A stretch of 64,000 nt of DNA from positions 1-64,000 of the forward strand of contig NZ_BMII01000030.1 of NCBI RefSeq assembly GCF_014641855.1, written 5' to 3'. Positions 10,250-19,762 of the stretch are shown here, piece after piece. This DNA comes from Shewanella inventionis (lineage in GTDB: Bacteria > Pseudomonadota > Gammaproteobacteria > Enterobacterales > Shewanellaceae). Each line of letters opens with the position of its first letter. The first letter of the stretch is position 1. The notes under the pieces were generated by a model. It was not told the origin of the DNA. It did no database searches and saw nothing but the letters and a program-made list of their open reading frames with translations. Made by a program: the position numbers and the translations under genes.

Positions 10250-11401
10250 CTATTTGATGCACGCGTGGTAAATCATTTTTTTAATCAATTCTACCGTTGG
10301 TGTTAAGTATTCTAGGCCAATAAACTCATCTGGCTGGTGGGCTTGATTAATGCTTCCTGGGCCAAGTACCAGGGTTTGGCAGCCAAGCTTGTTAATGTAA
10401 GGGGCTTCTGTCGAGTAGTTAACAACCTCTGCTTCATTACCCGATAATTCAGCAACCAGTTTGGTCCATGGGTTATCTGCTTTTCCTGCAAAAGACTCGG
10501 CACCAGGGTATAGGGTGCTGACGCTAATACTGCCAGGATACTCTTTGCTGATGTCAGCTAAGTAGTTCAATACCATTAATTCGAGTTCTGCTAACTCCAT
10601 ACCCGGTAATGGACGAATATCTAAGTGTAAATCGCAGCATCCACAAATACGGTTAGCCGCATCACCGCCGTGTATATGGCCAAAGTTCATGGTTGGGTAA
10701 GGCACAGTAAAGGCATCTTCGCGATAGTTTTCACTTAAATGCTGTTTAAGCTTCATCAGTTGGCTAATCACTTTATGCATCACTTCAATGGCATTTAATC
10801 CACGAGCAGGATCTGACGAGTGACCACTGCGACCAATAACGCGGATCCCTTGAGCTAAATGGCCTTTATGCATATAGACAGGTTTTAAGCTGGTGGGTTC
10901 ACCAATAACTGCGTAATCAGGCGCAACCACTTTTGATTCGGCAAACGCTTTAGCGCCACTCATGGTGGTTTCTTCATCGGCGCTAGCAAAAATAGTGAGT
11001 GGACGTTTAAATTGATCCAGTGGCATGTCTTTTAACGCTTCAAGCACTAACGCAAAAAAACCTTTCATGTCGCAGGTGCCTAAACCATACCAACGATTGT
11101 CTTTTTCAATCATCTCAAACGGGCTTTGGCTCCAGCGACCCTCGTCAAACGGTACGGTATCTGTATGGCCAGCCAGCAATAGCCCGCCGCTGCCCTGGCC
11201 AATACGCGCGATTAAATTTTGTTTATTGCGTGAATCTTCAACTGTTGGGGTTTCACACTCAAAACCCAGCTCGCTAAACCAATTTTGCAACAAGTTGATA
11301 ACTGCATGGTTACTCATATCGTTTTCAACTTCGAGTGCGCTAATCGATGGCGCTGCAATCAGCTGCGTAAAACAACTTTTAAGATCAGGTAATGTACTCA
11401 T
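10250..11401 (-). CDS. argE: Acetylornithine deacetylase
   Basis: It releases ornithine from N-acetylornithine, the linear arginine route. It is an M20 peptidase-family enzyme with metal and active-site motifs GHTDTVPFD, GTCDMKGF and ADEETTMSG. The frame is open to 11485, but ATG 11401 is taken because AGGA precedes it and MSTLPDLKSCFTQL is the family's start (383 residues). It is divergent from argC; a two-box ArgR operator lies 23-61 bp upstream of its start. Presence of argE fits the absence of an ArgJ route in this window. Confidence 0.96.
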   Translation of the reverse strand: MSTLPDLKSCFTQLIAAPSISALEVENDMSNHAVINLLQNWFSELGFECETPTVEDSRNKQNLIARIGQGSGGLLLAGHTDTVPFDEGRWSQSPFEMIEKDNRWYGLGTCDMKGFFALVLEALKDMPLDQFKRPLTIFASADEETTMSGAKAFAESKVVAPDYAVIGEPTSLKPVYMHKGHLAQGIRVIGRSGHSSDPARGLNAIEVMHKVISQLMKLKQHLSENYREDAFTVPYPTMNFGHIHGGDAANRICGCCDLHLDIRPLPGMELAELELMVLNYLADISKEYPGSISVSTLYPGAESFAGKADNPWTKLVAELSGNEAEVVNYSTEAPYINKLGCQTLVLGPGSINQAHQPDEFIGLEYLTPTVELIKKMIYHACIK

Positions 11402-11423
11402 AGACCATCCTAGAAAATTACAT

Positions 11424-11462
11424 GTAAAATACTTATTCACATATATTGCATAATTAATAATG
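11424..11462. promoter_or_regulatory. Paired ARG boxes (putative ArgR operator)
   Basis: Two 18-bp elements resembling the E. coli ARG-box consensus (TGAAT-4W-ATTCA core) lie at 11424-11441 and 11445-11462. Each matches 11 of 14 core positions. They are separated by exactly 3 bp, the spacing ArgR hexamers prefer. They lie between argE and argC, nearer argE, so ArgR-arginine would be expected to repress argE directly and possibly argC. This is an inference from sequence match and spacing. Confidence 0.6.
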
Positions 11463-11664
11463 TGTGTTAGTCTAGCAAACAGCATTAACCGACACCAATA
11501 ATTGAACGCTGCACATGAAAATAAATATCTGCTTTTTGACAGTTAAAACCACTATATCAATTATCAACGTGAACTTCCTGCGACGATAGCACCAAATTAG
11601 ACGTCCCTTGTCTAAATGGGCTATGCTGACTCTTGTCTTTAACTACTCAAAAGAAACAAAACTT

Positions 11665-12645
11665 ATGAAAAGCATCGCAATTATTGGCGCTAGTGGTTAC
11701 ACAGGCGCACAAATTACTTCGTTGATTAATGCCGACAGTAACTTAACGGTTCAAGGTCTATATGTGTCGGAAAACAGTTTAGACAAAGGGCGTAAATTAG
11801 CCGACTTGTACCCTGCATACAGTCATATGGCTTATACGCTTTCTCCACTAACAGATGAAGCAAAACAACAAATCGTAGACCAGGCCGATGGTGTGGTACT
11901 TGCGACTGAACATTCAGTTAGCTTGGAGTTAGCGGCCTGGTTTTACAAAAAAGGCTTAGCCGTATTTGACCTCAGTGGTGCATACCGCTTTGCAGACGTT
12001 GCGCAATACCCTAAATGGTACGGCTTTGAACACACTCACCCAGATGTGTTAGCCCAAGCTGTGTATGGGTTAGCTGAATGGAATGCTGAGCAAGTTAAAA
12101 ATACCAGAATGATCGCTGTGCCAGGCTGCTACCCAACGGCGTCGTTAACCGCCCTAAAACCCCTAAAGCCCTTCTTAACTGACATGTATCCTGTGATCAA
12201 CGCTGTCAGTGGTGTTACAGGCGCAGGCCGTAAAGCACAGCTGCATACCAGTTTTTGTGAAGTGAGCTTAACGCCATACGGTGTATTAGGTCACAGACAT
12301 CAACCCGAAATTGCCACCCATTTAGGTCAAGAAGTTATTTTTACACCTCATTTAGGTAATTTTAAGCGTGGGATCTTGGCCACGATTACACTGCAGTTAA
12401 AACCGGGTACAACTGAGGCCGATGTTGCCAAAGCGTATAGCGTGTACGACAACGCCCCCATCGTAACGGTAAAACACAATCAATTTCCTAAAGTGGATGA
12501 TGTGGTTAATACACCTAATTGTCACCTGGGGTGGAAGTATGATGCCAACAGCGGCTATTTAGTCGTTGCCAGTGCAATTGATAATTTAATGAAAGGCGCT
12601 GCAAGCCAAGGGCTGCAATGCATCAAGATCCATTTTGGTGTGTAA
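11665..12645 (+). CDS. argC: N-acetyl-gamma-glutamyl-phosphate reductase
   Basis: It catalyses the NADPH-dependent third step of arginine synthesis. It has an N-terminal Rossmann motif [12 protein letters not shown], the active-site Cys in VPGCYPTAS and the HRHQPEI block. The frame opens at 11608, but ATG 11665 gives the normal N-terminus [14 protein letters not shown] (326 residues); the RBS is weak (AAGAAA). It is the first gene of argCBFGH and divergent from argE with a 263-bp regulatory gap holding the ARG boxes. Confidence 0.97.
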   Translation: MKSIAIIGASGYTGAQITSLINADSNLTVQGLYVSENSLDKGRKLADLYPAYSHMAYTLSPLTDEAKQQIVDQADGVVLATEHSVSLELAAWFYKKGLAVFDLSGAYRFADVAQYPKWYGFEHTHPDVLAQAVYGLAEWNAEQVKNTRMIAVPGCYPTASLTALKPLKPFLTDMYPVINAVSGVTGAGRKAQLHTSFCEVSLTPYGVLGHRHQPEIATHLGQEVIFTPHLGNFKRGILATITLQLKPGTTEADVAKAYSVYDNAPIVTVKHNQFPKVDDVVNTPNCHLGWKYDANSGYLVVASAIDNLMKGAASQGLQCIKIHFGV

Positions 12646-12675
12646 TTAGGTCACATAAGTAAAGGAACAACAATA

Positions 12676-13455
12676 ATGGCTACAAAACCAGTGTTAGTAC
12701 TTAAAGTCGGTGGTGCATTACTGCAATGTGAAATGGGAATGGCACGTTTAATGACAGCAGCTGCAGAAATGATCGCAGCGGGTCAGCAAGTGCTGCTAGT
12801 TCATGGTGGTGGTTGTTTAGTTGATGAGCAATTAACTGCTAACGGCAAAGAAACCATTAAGTTAGACGGTTTACGCGTCACGCCAGAAGATCAAATCCCT
12901 ATTGTAGTTGGAGCACTTGCCGGTACTTCAAACAAAATTTTACAAGCGGCCGCGGCAAAAGCAGGCATTGTTAGCGTAGGCATGAGCCTAGGCGATGGCA
13001 ATGTGGTAACCGCCAAAATAAAAGATGAACGTTTAGGCTTAGTCGGTGAAGTTGAGCCAAAAGATGCAACCTACTTAAACTTTATTTTAAACCAGGGTTG
13101 GATGCCGATTTGCAGCTCGATTGCGATTTCTGGCCAAGGTGAAATGCTAAACGTTAATGCAGACCAAGCCGCTACAGCACTGGCTAAGTTAGTTAACGGC
13201 ACCCTGGTTTTATTGTCTGACGTTTCTGGCGTGTTAGATGGCAAAGGCCAGCTAATTAACAGCTTAAACAAAAGCGAAATTGAATATTTAGTTGCCCAAG
13301 GGGTGATTGAAAAAGGCATGAAAGTCAAAGTAGAAGCCGCACTAGAAGTTGCTCAATGGATGGGCAAGCCTGTGCAAGTTGCTTCATGGCGTGACGCCGA
13401 ACAGTTAAAAACCTTAGTAAAAGGTGGGTCCGTCGGGACTCAAATACAACCTTAA
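12676..13455 (+). CDS. argB: Acetylglutamate kinase
   Basis: It phosphorylates N-acetylglutamate with ATP, the second arginine step. The 259-residue protein has the amino-acid-kinase glycine loops LKVGGALLQ and LVHGGG near the N-terminus and NVNADQAATALA towards the C-terminus. AAAGGA lies upstream of the ATG, and it follows argC after 30 bp. Its length is that of the arginine-insensitive enterobacterial type without the extra N-terminal helix; this last point is inferred from length. Confidence 0.96.
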   Translation: MATKPVLVLKVGGALLQCEMGMARLMTAAAEMIAAGQQVLLVHGGGCLVDEQLTANGKETIKLDGLRVTPEDQIPIVVGALAGTSNKILQAAAAKAGIVSVGMSLGDGNVVTAKIKDERLGLVGEVEPKDATYLNFILNQGWMPICSSIAISGQGEMLNVNADQAATALAKLVNGTLVLLSDVSGVLDGKGQLINSLNKSEIEYLVAQGVIEKGMKVKVEAALEVAQWMGKPVQVASWRDAEQLKTLVKGGSVGTQIQP

Positions 13456-13469
13456 TGGAGTAGTAGTAT

Positions 13470-14375
13470 ATGCAGCACCTATTGTCGATCAAAGAGTTAA
13501 CTCAATCTCAGCTTTTAGCTATTATCGAACTGGCTAAAAAAATTAAGCGCAACCCTGCTGAGTACCGTCGCGCCTTAGATGGTAAAAGCGTTGTGATGTT
13601 ATTTGAAAAGCCATCACTTCGCACTCGAGTCAGCTTTGACATTGGCATTAATAAATTAGGTGGTCACTGCTTATACCTAGATCAACAAAATGGTGCATTA
13701 GGCCAACGTGAAACCGTTGCCGACTTTGCCACTAACCTTTCATGTTGGGCCGATGCAATAGTGGCAAGAACATACTCGCACACTACCATTGAACAACTTG
13801 CAGAGCATGGCAGTGTACCGGTAATCAATGCCTTGTCTGATCTGTATCACCCATGCCAGGCGCTTGCAGACTTTTTAACGCTATCAGAGCAGTTTGATGA
13901 TGTAAGCCAGGCAAAACTTGCCTATGTTGGTGATGGCAATAATGTGACACACTCATTAATCTATGGGGCAGCCATTTTAGGCTTAACCATGACAGTGATT
14001 TGCCCAGAAGGCGCGTTTCCCGACGCGCTAATCGTGACCGAAGCGCAAGCGTTGGCACACAAAAATGGCGGCAAGCTAACCCTAAGTGCTGACATTAATG
14101 CTATTGAAGGCCATGATGCTATTTATACAGACACTTGGATTTCTATGGGTGATGATACGTCGCTTGCTGACATTAAAGCACGTTTTGCGCCTTACCAGGT
14201 TAACAGTGAGTTAATGGCAAAAGCCGGTGCAAAATACTTTATGCATTGTTTACCAGCACACCGCGGTGTAGAAGTAACCGATGAGGTGATGGACGGCGAA
14301 GGTTCATTGATTTTACACCAAGCAGAAAACCGCATGCATGCGCAAAATGCAGTGTTGGTTACCTTATTAAGTTAG
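13470..14375 (+). CDS. argF: Ornithine carbamoyltransferase
   Basis: It forms citrulline from ornithine and carbamoyl phosphate. Diagnostic motifs are the carbamoyl-phosphate loop SLRTRVSF (about residue 50), HPCQALADF (about 128) and the ornithine/Cys motif FMHCLPAHRG (about 258). At 301 residues it is the short bacterial form. It follows argB by 14 bp with GGAG upstream of its ATG and lies 76 bp before argG. Confidence 0.97.
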   Translation: MQHLLSIKELTQSQLLAIIELAKKIKRNPAEYRRALDGKSVVMLFEKPSLRTRVSFDIGINKLGGHCLYLDQQNGALGQRETVADFATNLSCWADAIVARTYSHTTIEQLAEHGSVPVINALSDLYHPCQALADFLTLSEQFDDVSQAKLAYVGDGNNVTHSLIYGAAILGLTMTVICPEGAFPDALIVTEAQALAHKNGGKLTLSADINAIEGHDAIYTDTWISMGDDTSLADIKARFAPYQVNSELMAKAGAKYFMHCLPAHRGVEVTDEVMDGEGSLILHQAENRMHAQNAVLVTLLS

Positions 14376-14451
14376 TCACAAAATTGATTGATAATGCCAA
14401 TGGCGTTATGTCGTTTACAAAAACATAAATGATTGATTGTAGGAATTGAAC

Positions 14452-15675
14452 ATGTCTAATGCAGTGAAAAAAACCGGCGTTAAAAAAGTCGTACTCGCGT
14501 ACTCAGGTGGTTTAGATACTTCGGCCATTATCCCATGGTTAAAAGAAACCTACGATAATTGTGAAATTGTCGCATTCTGTGCCGACGTAGGCCAGGGCGA
14601 AGAAGAACTCGTAGGCTTACATGAAAAAGCCATCGCTTCAGGTGCTAGCGAGTGTCATATCGTTGACCTTAAAGAAGAATTTGTTGCCGATTACATCTAC
14701 CCAACTATCGCTACAGGCGCAATTTATGAAGGTACTTACCTACTAGGTACTTCAATGGCGCGTCCAATTATTGCTAAAGCGCAAGTTGAAGTAGCCCGTA
14801 AAGTGGGTGCAGACGCGGTATGTCATGGTTGTACCGGTAAAGGTAACGACCAAGTACGTTTTGAAGGTTGTTTTGCTGCCCTTGCGCCAGATTTAAAAGT
14901 GATTGCACCTTGGCGTGAATGGGAAATGCGTAGCCGTGAAGACTTACTTGCATACCTTGCTGAGCGTAATATTAAAACCAGCGCATCAGCGACTAAAATT
15001 TACAGCCGTGATGCTAACGCATGGCACATTTCGCACGAAGGTGGCGAGTTAGAAGATCCATGGAACGAGCCATCAAAAGGCGTGTGGACATTAACCGTTG
15101 CCCCAGAAGACGCGCCAAACGAGCCAGAATATGTGTCACTAGCCATTAAAAACGGCCGTGTTACTCATGTTAATGACGAAGCATTGTCACCTTACGCTGC
15201 ATTGATGAAGCTAAACGACATCGCTGGTAAGCACGGTGTAGGTCGTATCGACATTACTGAAAACCGTTTAGTGGGCATGAAGTCTCGTGGTTGTTATGAA
15301 ACACCAGGTGGCACCGTCATGTTTGCAGGCTTACGTGCCATTGAAGAATTGGTATTAGACAAAACCAGCCGTACATGGCGCGAGCAAATTGCTGGCCAAA
15401 TGTCGCATCTAGTATACGACGGTCGTTGGTTTACGCCTTTATGTAAATCACTTATCGCCGCGTCAGAATCATTAGCAGAATCTGTTAACGGTGATGTGGT
15501 GATTAAGCTATACAAAGGCCAGGCTACAGCAGTGAAAAAGCGTTCACCAAACAGCTTATACTCAGAATCTTTCGCTACCTTTGGTGAAGATGACGTGTAT
15601 GACCAAAAACATGCTGAAGGCTTTATCCGTTTGTACTCTTTAGCAAGCCGTATTCGTGCGTTAAACACCAAATAA
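14452..15675 (+). CDS. argG: Argininosuccinate synthase
   Basis: It joins citrulline and aspartate with ATP. The PP-loop [11 protein letters not shown] lies near residue 18, and [15 protein letters not shown] and the [12 protein letters not shown] block confirm the class. An in-frame TTG lies at 14446, but ATG 14452 with AGGA 7 bases upstream is the better start ([14 protein letters not shown], 407 residues). Followed by a terminator-like hairpin and a long inverted repeat before argH. Confidence 0.97.
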   Translation: MSNAVKKTGVKKVVLAYSGGLDTSAIIPWLKETYDNCEIVAFCADVGQGEEELVGLHEKAIASGASECHIVDLKEEFVADYIYPTIATGAIYEGTYLLGTSMARPIIAKAQVEVARKVGADAVCHGCTGKGNDQVRFEGCFAALAPDLKVIAPWREWEMRSREDLLAYLAERNIKTSASATKIYSRDANAWHISHEGGELEDPWNEPSKGVWTLTVAPEDAPNEPEYVSLAIKNGRVTHVNDEALSPYAALMKLNDIAGKHGVGRIDITENRLVGMKSRGCYETPGGTVMFAGLRAIEELVLDKTSRTWREQIAGQMSHLVYDGRWFTPLCKSLIAASESLAESVNGDVVIKLYKGQATAVKKRSPNSLYSESFATFGEDDVYDQKHAEGFIRLYSLASRIRALNTK

Positions 15676-15694
15676 GGTTTACGCCAATACGACT

Positions 15695-15718
15695 AAGGCG
15701 CTGCAAAGCGCCTTTCTT
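15695..15718 (+). terminator. Terminator-like hairpin after argG
   Basis: AAGGCGCT, loop GCAA, AGCGCCTT forms an 8-bp GC-rich stem followed by TCTT. It lies 20 bp after the argG stop and could end or attenuate transcription before argH. Confidence 0.65.
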
Positions 15719-15759
15719 ATAATGACTTTTGAGTGATCTAAAAGAGTCATTATAAGAAA
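15713..15759. repeat. 15-bp perfect inverted repeat between argG and argH
   Basis: TTTCTTATAATGACT (15713-15727) is the exact reverse complement of AGTCATTATAAGAAA (15745-15759), with a 17-base loop. Its left arm overlaps the tail of the argG hairpin, so the two structures may be alternatives. It is AT-rich, lies 94 bp before argH, and has no known match that I recognise. Confidence 0.7.
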
Positions 15760-15853
15760 GAAAATAGTTAACCTGAACGCTAATCAGGTGACTTAACACC
15801 TACATTATTGAACACCCAGTTCTTAAACAGTTTTCAACACAGAGGATACCGAC

Positions 15854-17218
15854 ATGGCGTTATGGGGCGGAAGATTTCAGGGCGAAACCAGTGCACTTTT
15901 CAAGTTATTTAATGACTCACTGCCAGTGGATTATCGCTTATTTGAACAAGACGTTGTCGGCTCAATCGCATGGGCAGACGCCATTGCCAGCGTAGGCATT
16001 ATTACCGCAAAAGAATGTACCGATTTGAAAGCCGCCTTAAACGAATTGCTGGTGGAGGTAGGTAATGACCCGCAAGCCATAATCAGCACAGGCGCCGAAG
16101 ACATTCACAGCTTTGTTGAACAAAAGCTGATTGCCAAAGTGGGCGATTTAGGTAAAAAACTCCACACTGGCCGTTCACGTAACGATCAGGTCGCCACCGA
16201 CTTAAAACTGTGGTGCAAAAAAGAAGGTGCGGCATTACTGGCTCGTTTAGGTACCTTGCACGCAGAGTTAATTGATTTAGCAGAGCGCGAAGTTGACGCC
16301 GTTATGCCGGGTTACACTCACTTACAACGTGCACAACCCGTGACATTTGGCCACTGGGCATTAGCTTATGTTGAAATGTACGAGCGCGACATTAGCCGCC
16401 TACAAGATGCACTTAATCGTGCCGACTCATGTCCGCTAGGTTCTGGCGCATTAGCCGGTACAGCTTACCCCATTGATCGCCACGCATTAGCGGCGGCATT
16501 AAATTTTGCCCGCCCAACGTTAAACAGCCTAGACAGCGTGTCAGACCGTGACCACGTGGTTGAGTTATGCAGCGCCGCATCAATTAGCATGATGCACTTA
16601 AGCCGTATGGCAGAAGACCTAATCTTCTTTAACTCTGGTGAAGCTAACTTTATCTCGCTCGCAGACGAAGTCACTTCAGGCTCATCGTTAATGCCGCAAA
16701 AGAAAAACCCAGATGCATTAGAGCTTATTCGTGGTAAAACCGGCCGTGTTTATGGCAGCTTAATGGGTATTTTAACCACCATGAAAGCCTTGCCATTGGC
16801 GTACAACAAAGACATGCAAGAAGACAAAGAAGGCTTGTTTGATGTGGTCGATAGTTGGGCCATTTGTTTAGACATGGCCGCCTTAGTATTGTCGGGCCTT
16901 AAAGTGAATCGCCCACAAGCATTAGTTGCCGCGCAACAAGGCTATGCAAACGCAACCGAACTTGCAGATTACCTAGTCGCTAAAGGCATGCCGTTCCGCG
17001 AAGCGCACCATGTCGTGGGTGAAGTAGTAGTATTTGCTATTAGCCAGCAAAAGCCAATTGAAGAGCTAACCGTGGCAGAGTTGCAAAAATTTGCCAAAGT
17101 AATTAGCGATGATGTGTATCCAAACCTTACCATCGAGGCGTGTTTAGAAAAACGTGATGTATTAGGTGGTACGGCAGTTAACCAGGTAAAAGCGGCTATA
17201 GCGGCTAAAAAAGCGTAA
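15854..17218 (+). CDS. argH: Argininosuccinate lyase
   Basis: It cleaves argininosuccinate to arginine and fumarate, the last step. The superfamily signature [16 protein letters not shown] (about 282) and [14 protein letters not shown] (about 107) are present. At 454 residues it lacks the N-acetyltransferase domain fused to ArgH in Vibrio and some alteromonads, so argA must lie elsewhere. AGAGGA precedes the ATG. Last gene of the arginine cluster and followed by a terminator. Confidence 0.97.
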   Translation: MALWGGRFQGETSALFKLFNDSLPVDYRLFEQDVVGSIAWADAIASVGIITAKECTDLKAALNELLVEVGNDPQAIISTGAEDIHSFVEQKLIAKVGDLGKKLHTGRSRNDQVATDLKLWCKKEGAALLARLGTLHAELIDLAEREVDAVMPGYTHLQRAQPVTFGHWALAYVEMYERDISRLQDALNRADSCPLGSGALAGTAYPIDRHALAAALNFARPTLNSLDSVSDRDHVVELCSAASISMMHLSRMAEDLIFFNSGEANFISLADEVTSGSSLMPQKKNPDALELIRGKTGRVYGSLMGILTTMKALPLAYNKDMQEDKEGLFDVVDSWAICLDMAALVLSGLKVNRPQALVAAQQGYANATELADYLVAKGMPFREAHHVVGEVVVFAISQQKPIEELTVAELQKFAKVISDDVYPNLTIEACLEKRDVLGGTAVNQVKAAIAAKKA

Positions 17219-17243
17219 TTTTACCGCAAGTCAGTCTTTAAAG

Positions 17244-17275
17244 AAGCCCTGTAGTATTCAGCAACAGGGCTTTTG
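17244..17275 (+). terminator. Rho-independent terminator of arg cluster
   Basis: AAGCCCTGT and ACAGGGCTT form a 9-bp stem with an 11-base loop followed by TTG. It lies 26 bp after argH. Confidence 0.75.
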
Positions 17276-17351
17276 TTATTTGTGCCATGCTTACTCGATT
17301 TGCCACAGCTGATGTGCTCTTTGAGCGTCTCCTGCGGGCGGTGAATAATAG

Positions 17352-17549
17352 CAGTTGCCGACGACTGCATGGACGCAGGAGATAGAGCAACGCAGGATCA
17401 GTTGCCGACGACTGCATGGACGTAGGAGATAGAGCAATGCAGGAGCAGTTGCCGACGACTGCATGGACGTAGGAAATAGAGCAACGCAGGAGCAGTTGCC
17501 GACGACTGCATGGACGCAGGAGATAGAGCAACGCAGGAGCAGTTGCCGA
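17352..17549. repeat. 47-bp tandem repeat, four full units plus a partial
   Basis: Units start at 17352, 17399, 17446, 17493 and 17540 (partial), a strict 47-bp period with few substitutions. Each contains GCAGT and ACTGC 8 bases apart, so each could fold a small stem-loop. The period is not a multiple of three, and the open frames across it are by-products. There are no variable spacers, so it is not a CRISPR array. The rest of 17276-17700 shows no gene. I recall similar repeats between genes in Shewanella, but cannot check this here. Confidence 0.95.
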
Positions 17550-17721
17550 GAGTAATTTTGCCTACAATCCTATTACTTGCCTAGAAAGTACAGAACTCCC
17601 ACTGAATGACCAGATAATTAGTGGAATTGGTATTAAGCACCATTAATAAACGCTTTGTTATCGATTAACTTGTTTGTTAAATTGCTGAGTAACATGATAA
17701 AAAATAGGAAAGGACCCTCCA

Positions 17722-18357
17722 ATGAAAACCGCCACACATATAGCTCTCATCACCTTACTCGCGTCGGTATCTTCAATTCCGGTATTCGCTGATAACACTG
17801 AACATCTCGATAAAAAAGAATTACTGCTTACATGGATGCAAGGTCACTTCGACAGCGAACAACAATCAATAGCCGACAAAGAGTTTTATAATATTCACCT
17901 TAATATGGCGGCAATGTGGCCGAATGATCCTGGCAATTGGCTGTATGTCGAGCAAGCTGCTGCAACCCATTTAGACGAGCCTTATCGTCAGCGGGTATAT
18001 CAGGTAACGCAAGTGTCAGACACTGAGTTCGCCAGTAAAGTTTATGGTTTTAGCAATGACAAACACTATGCCGGAGCATACAAATCTACCAACCCACTCG
18101 GTGAGTTAACCCCTAAGGATTTAATCGAAAGGCAAGGATGTACTGTGTTTTTAACTTGGTCTGCACAGCAGCAACATTTTGCAGGCTCAACCAAAGACAA
18201 ACAATGCTTAAGCCAATTACGTGGCGCCAGTTATGCCACCTCAGAAGTGGTGGTGACTAAAGATAAGATTGTGAGTTGGGATCGCGGTTTTGACAGTAAC
18301 GACCAGCAAGTTTGGGGCGCCGTAAAAGGCGGCTATGAATTTATAAAAGCCCAGTAA
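17722..18357 (+). CDS. CpcT/CpeT-like secreted protein
   Basis: This 211-residue protein has a cleavable signal peptide (about 1-23, ending VFADN). The mature part matches the CpcT/CpeT (DUF1001) family, with WLYVEQAAA and PYRQRVYQV blocks and a Cys pair at about 136 and 161. In cyanobacteria the family attaches bilins to phycobiliproteins. In non-phototrophs like this host the role is unknown and a lyase function should not be assumed. AAAGGA precedes the ATG. It is monocistronic with its own terminator. Confidence 0.8.
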   Translation: MKTATHIALITLLASVSSIPVFADNTEHLDKKELLLTWMQGHFDSEQQSIADKEFYNIHLNMAAMWPNDPGNWLYVEQAAATHLDEPYRQRVYQVTQVSDTEFASKVYGFSNDKHYAGAYKSTNPLGELTPKDLIERQGCTVFLTWSAQQQHFAGSTKDKQCLSQLRGASYATSEVVVTKDKIVSWDRGFDSNDQQVWGAVKGGYEFIKAQ

Positions 18358-18367
18358 GACATACTAC

Positions 18368-18392
18368 AAAACCGCCAATAATGGCGGTTTTT
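18368..18392 (+). terminator. Rho-independent terminator
   Basis: AAAACCGCCA, loop ATAA, TGGCGGTTTT forms a 10-bp stem with a T tail. It follows the CpcT-like gene and may also serve the convergent lipoprotein gene. Confidence 0.85.
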
Positions 18393-18415
18393 ACTCACTG
18401 AACGTATTAGCGCCT

Positions 18416-19297
18416 CTATGGTAGCGGACAACCAAGATAATCTGTCAGTGTCGCCTTAAACAATGTGTCTTTTATCTCTGACGACAATTCAGTGGTCATG
18501 TCAGCCTGTACCGATGTATTAGGCTGATGTTGCAGCATATACAGCGGCGTGTAATCAGGTTCGCCAACGCTAGCCACCCAGCCACACGCTGTTTGTTTTT
18601 GCTCAGATCCTAAGTAGTCAGCTAACTTTTGTTCAAAGTTTTGCTGCTCAAGGGCAGACAAAGTCCAAATAGAATCTTTTTTGATTAATTCAACCACCTC
18701 ATGTGACGGCTTATTTGGCACGCGCAAGGTATCAAAGTAAGCATAAGCACCCGCTAAAAAGTAGCCACTAATTGCAGAATCATAATCTTGCGATTTAATG
18801 CAAGCTGCAACCGAATGTAATAGCGCTACAGGCGTCGTTTTATTTGTCAGTTGCTCTTTGGCTAAGCAGCTAATATCGCCTGTCGGTTTAGCATAATCAG
18901 GGATGACGACCGCGACTTCAGGTTCTACTGGCGACGGCGTGCATGCCGGAATAAGCCGCTCATCTAATACTCTAATTTCCCAGTCATCTTTATTACCTGG
19001 ACCGTGTTGTGCGGTGACTACATACCGCATACATTCTTTAGCAACCAGCGGATACACCAACGTTGACATTGCTTTTCTGCTGCGCAGAGGACCCGTAGTA
19101 CTTAAATGAATAGTGTGATAACCCGGTTTAATATTTTTTGTCAGCTTGCCTGATTGAAATGCACCATCAATAGCGACAATTTCAACATTGTAATTGTTAG
19201 CATCAGAGACTTTACTCTGGCTGCCATCAATGATTGCGTATGGGGTGGATTGACATCCCGTTAAAAACAAACAGCCGATTATTAAAGGTAATTTCAT
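18416..19297 (-). CDS. Predicted lipoprotein of unknown function
   Basis: This 293-residue protein starts MKLPLIIGCLFLTGCQS, a short lipoprotein signal with lipobox LTGC, so it should be anchored by Cys 15. Four or more further Cys residues are spread through the mature part (for example KECMRY, IPACTP, ISCLAKE, TACGW), suggesting periplasmic disulfides. An early segment (GYHTIHLSTTG) resembles the metal- or sugar-free beta domain of small Shewanella lipoproteins, but I do not recognise a named family. It is convergent with the CpcT-like gene. Confidence 0.75.
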   Translation of the reverse strand: MKLPLIIGCLFLTGCQSTPYAIIDGSQSKVSDANNYNVEIVAIDGAFQSGKLTKNIKPGYHTIHLSTTGPLRSRKAMSTLVYPLVAKECMRYVVTAQHGPGNKDDWEIRVLDERLIPACTPSPVEPEVAVVIPDYAKPTGDISCLAKEQLTNKTTPVALLHSVAACIKSQDYDSAISGYFLAGAYAYFDTLRVPNKPSHEVVELIKKDSIWTLSALEQQNFEQKLADYLGSEQKQTACGWVASVGEPDYTPLYMLQHQPNTSVQADMTTELSSEIKDTLFKATLTDYLGCPLP

Positions 19298-19762
19298 TTT
19301 ATTTTTGCTTTTTTAGAAAAAGTAAACACATCAACACTTATTTGCGTGCCTTAAGCATTGGGTAAATGGACCATTGGTATAAATGAAGACTTGATGGAAG
19401 GAGATAACACTAGGTGTCATTAAGCTGAACAGCAAAGCGGCAATGCTCACTTTAAAGATTAAAGCACTTTCCATAGCACTCATTATTTGACTAATGTAAA
19501 ATTTTTGTTTCAATTTGGTCAAGATAATTATTAGTTTAAAGGTGATTTTGATAGACTCAGTTACACTTTTATGTTGTTTTATTATGCGGTTACCTTGTCA
19601 AAGTGCACACTTAAGCTTACAAGGTTAATCGTTGACCATGTGAGTATTCTTGATTGTTAGCAGGGCATTTATCAGCCATAATTTTAGCCACTAATGTCAA
19701 TTGGCGACGTTAATCTGTAATGTTAGTTAACCACTTATCAATGGCGTGCATCTCAATAATTT
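19298..19762. other. Intergenic region without a convincing gene
   Basis: This stretch is AT-rich and separates a minus-strand lipoprotein from a plus-strand transporter, so it should hold both promoters. One minus-strand frame (19331-19522, TTG start) encodes 63 residues with one hydrophobic segment but has no clear RBS. I do not support it as a gene. Confidence 0.5.

Noticed and set aside
17238..17531. 97-residue minus-strand frame
   Set aside because: It is open only because it runs through the 47-bp tandem repeat; there is no RBS and the period is not a multiple of three.
17352..17549. CRISPR array
   Set aside because: Units are directly adjacent with no variable spacers, and no cas genes are present.
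19331..19522. 63-residue minus-strand frame
   Set aside because: TTG start, no ribosome-binding site and no recognisable features beyond one hydrophobic stretch.
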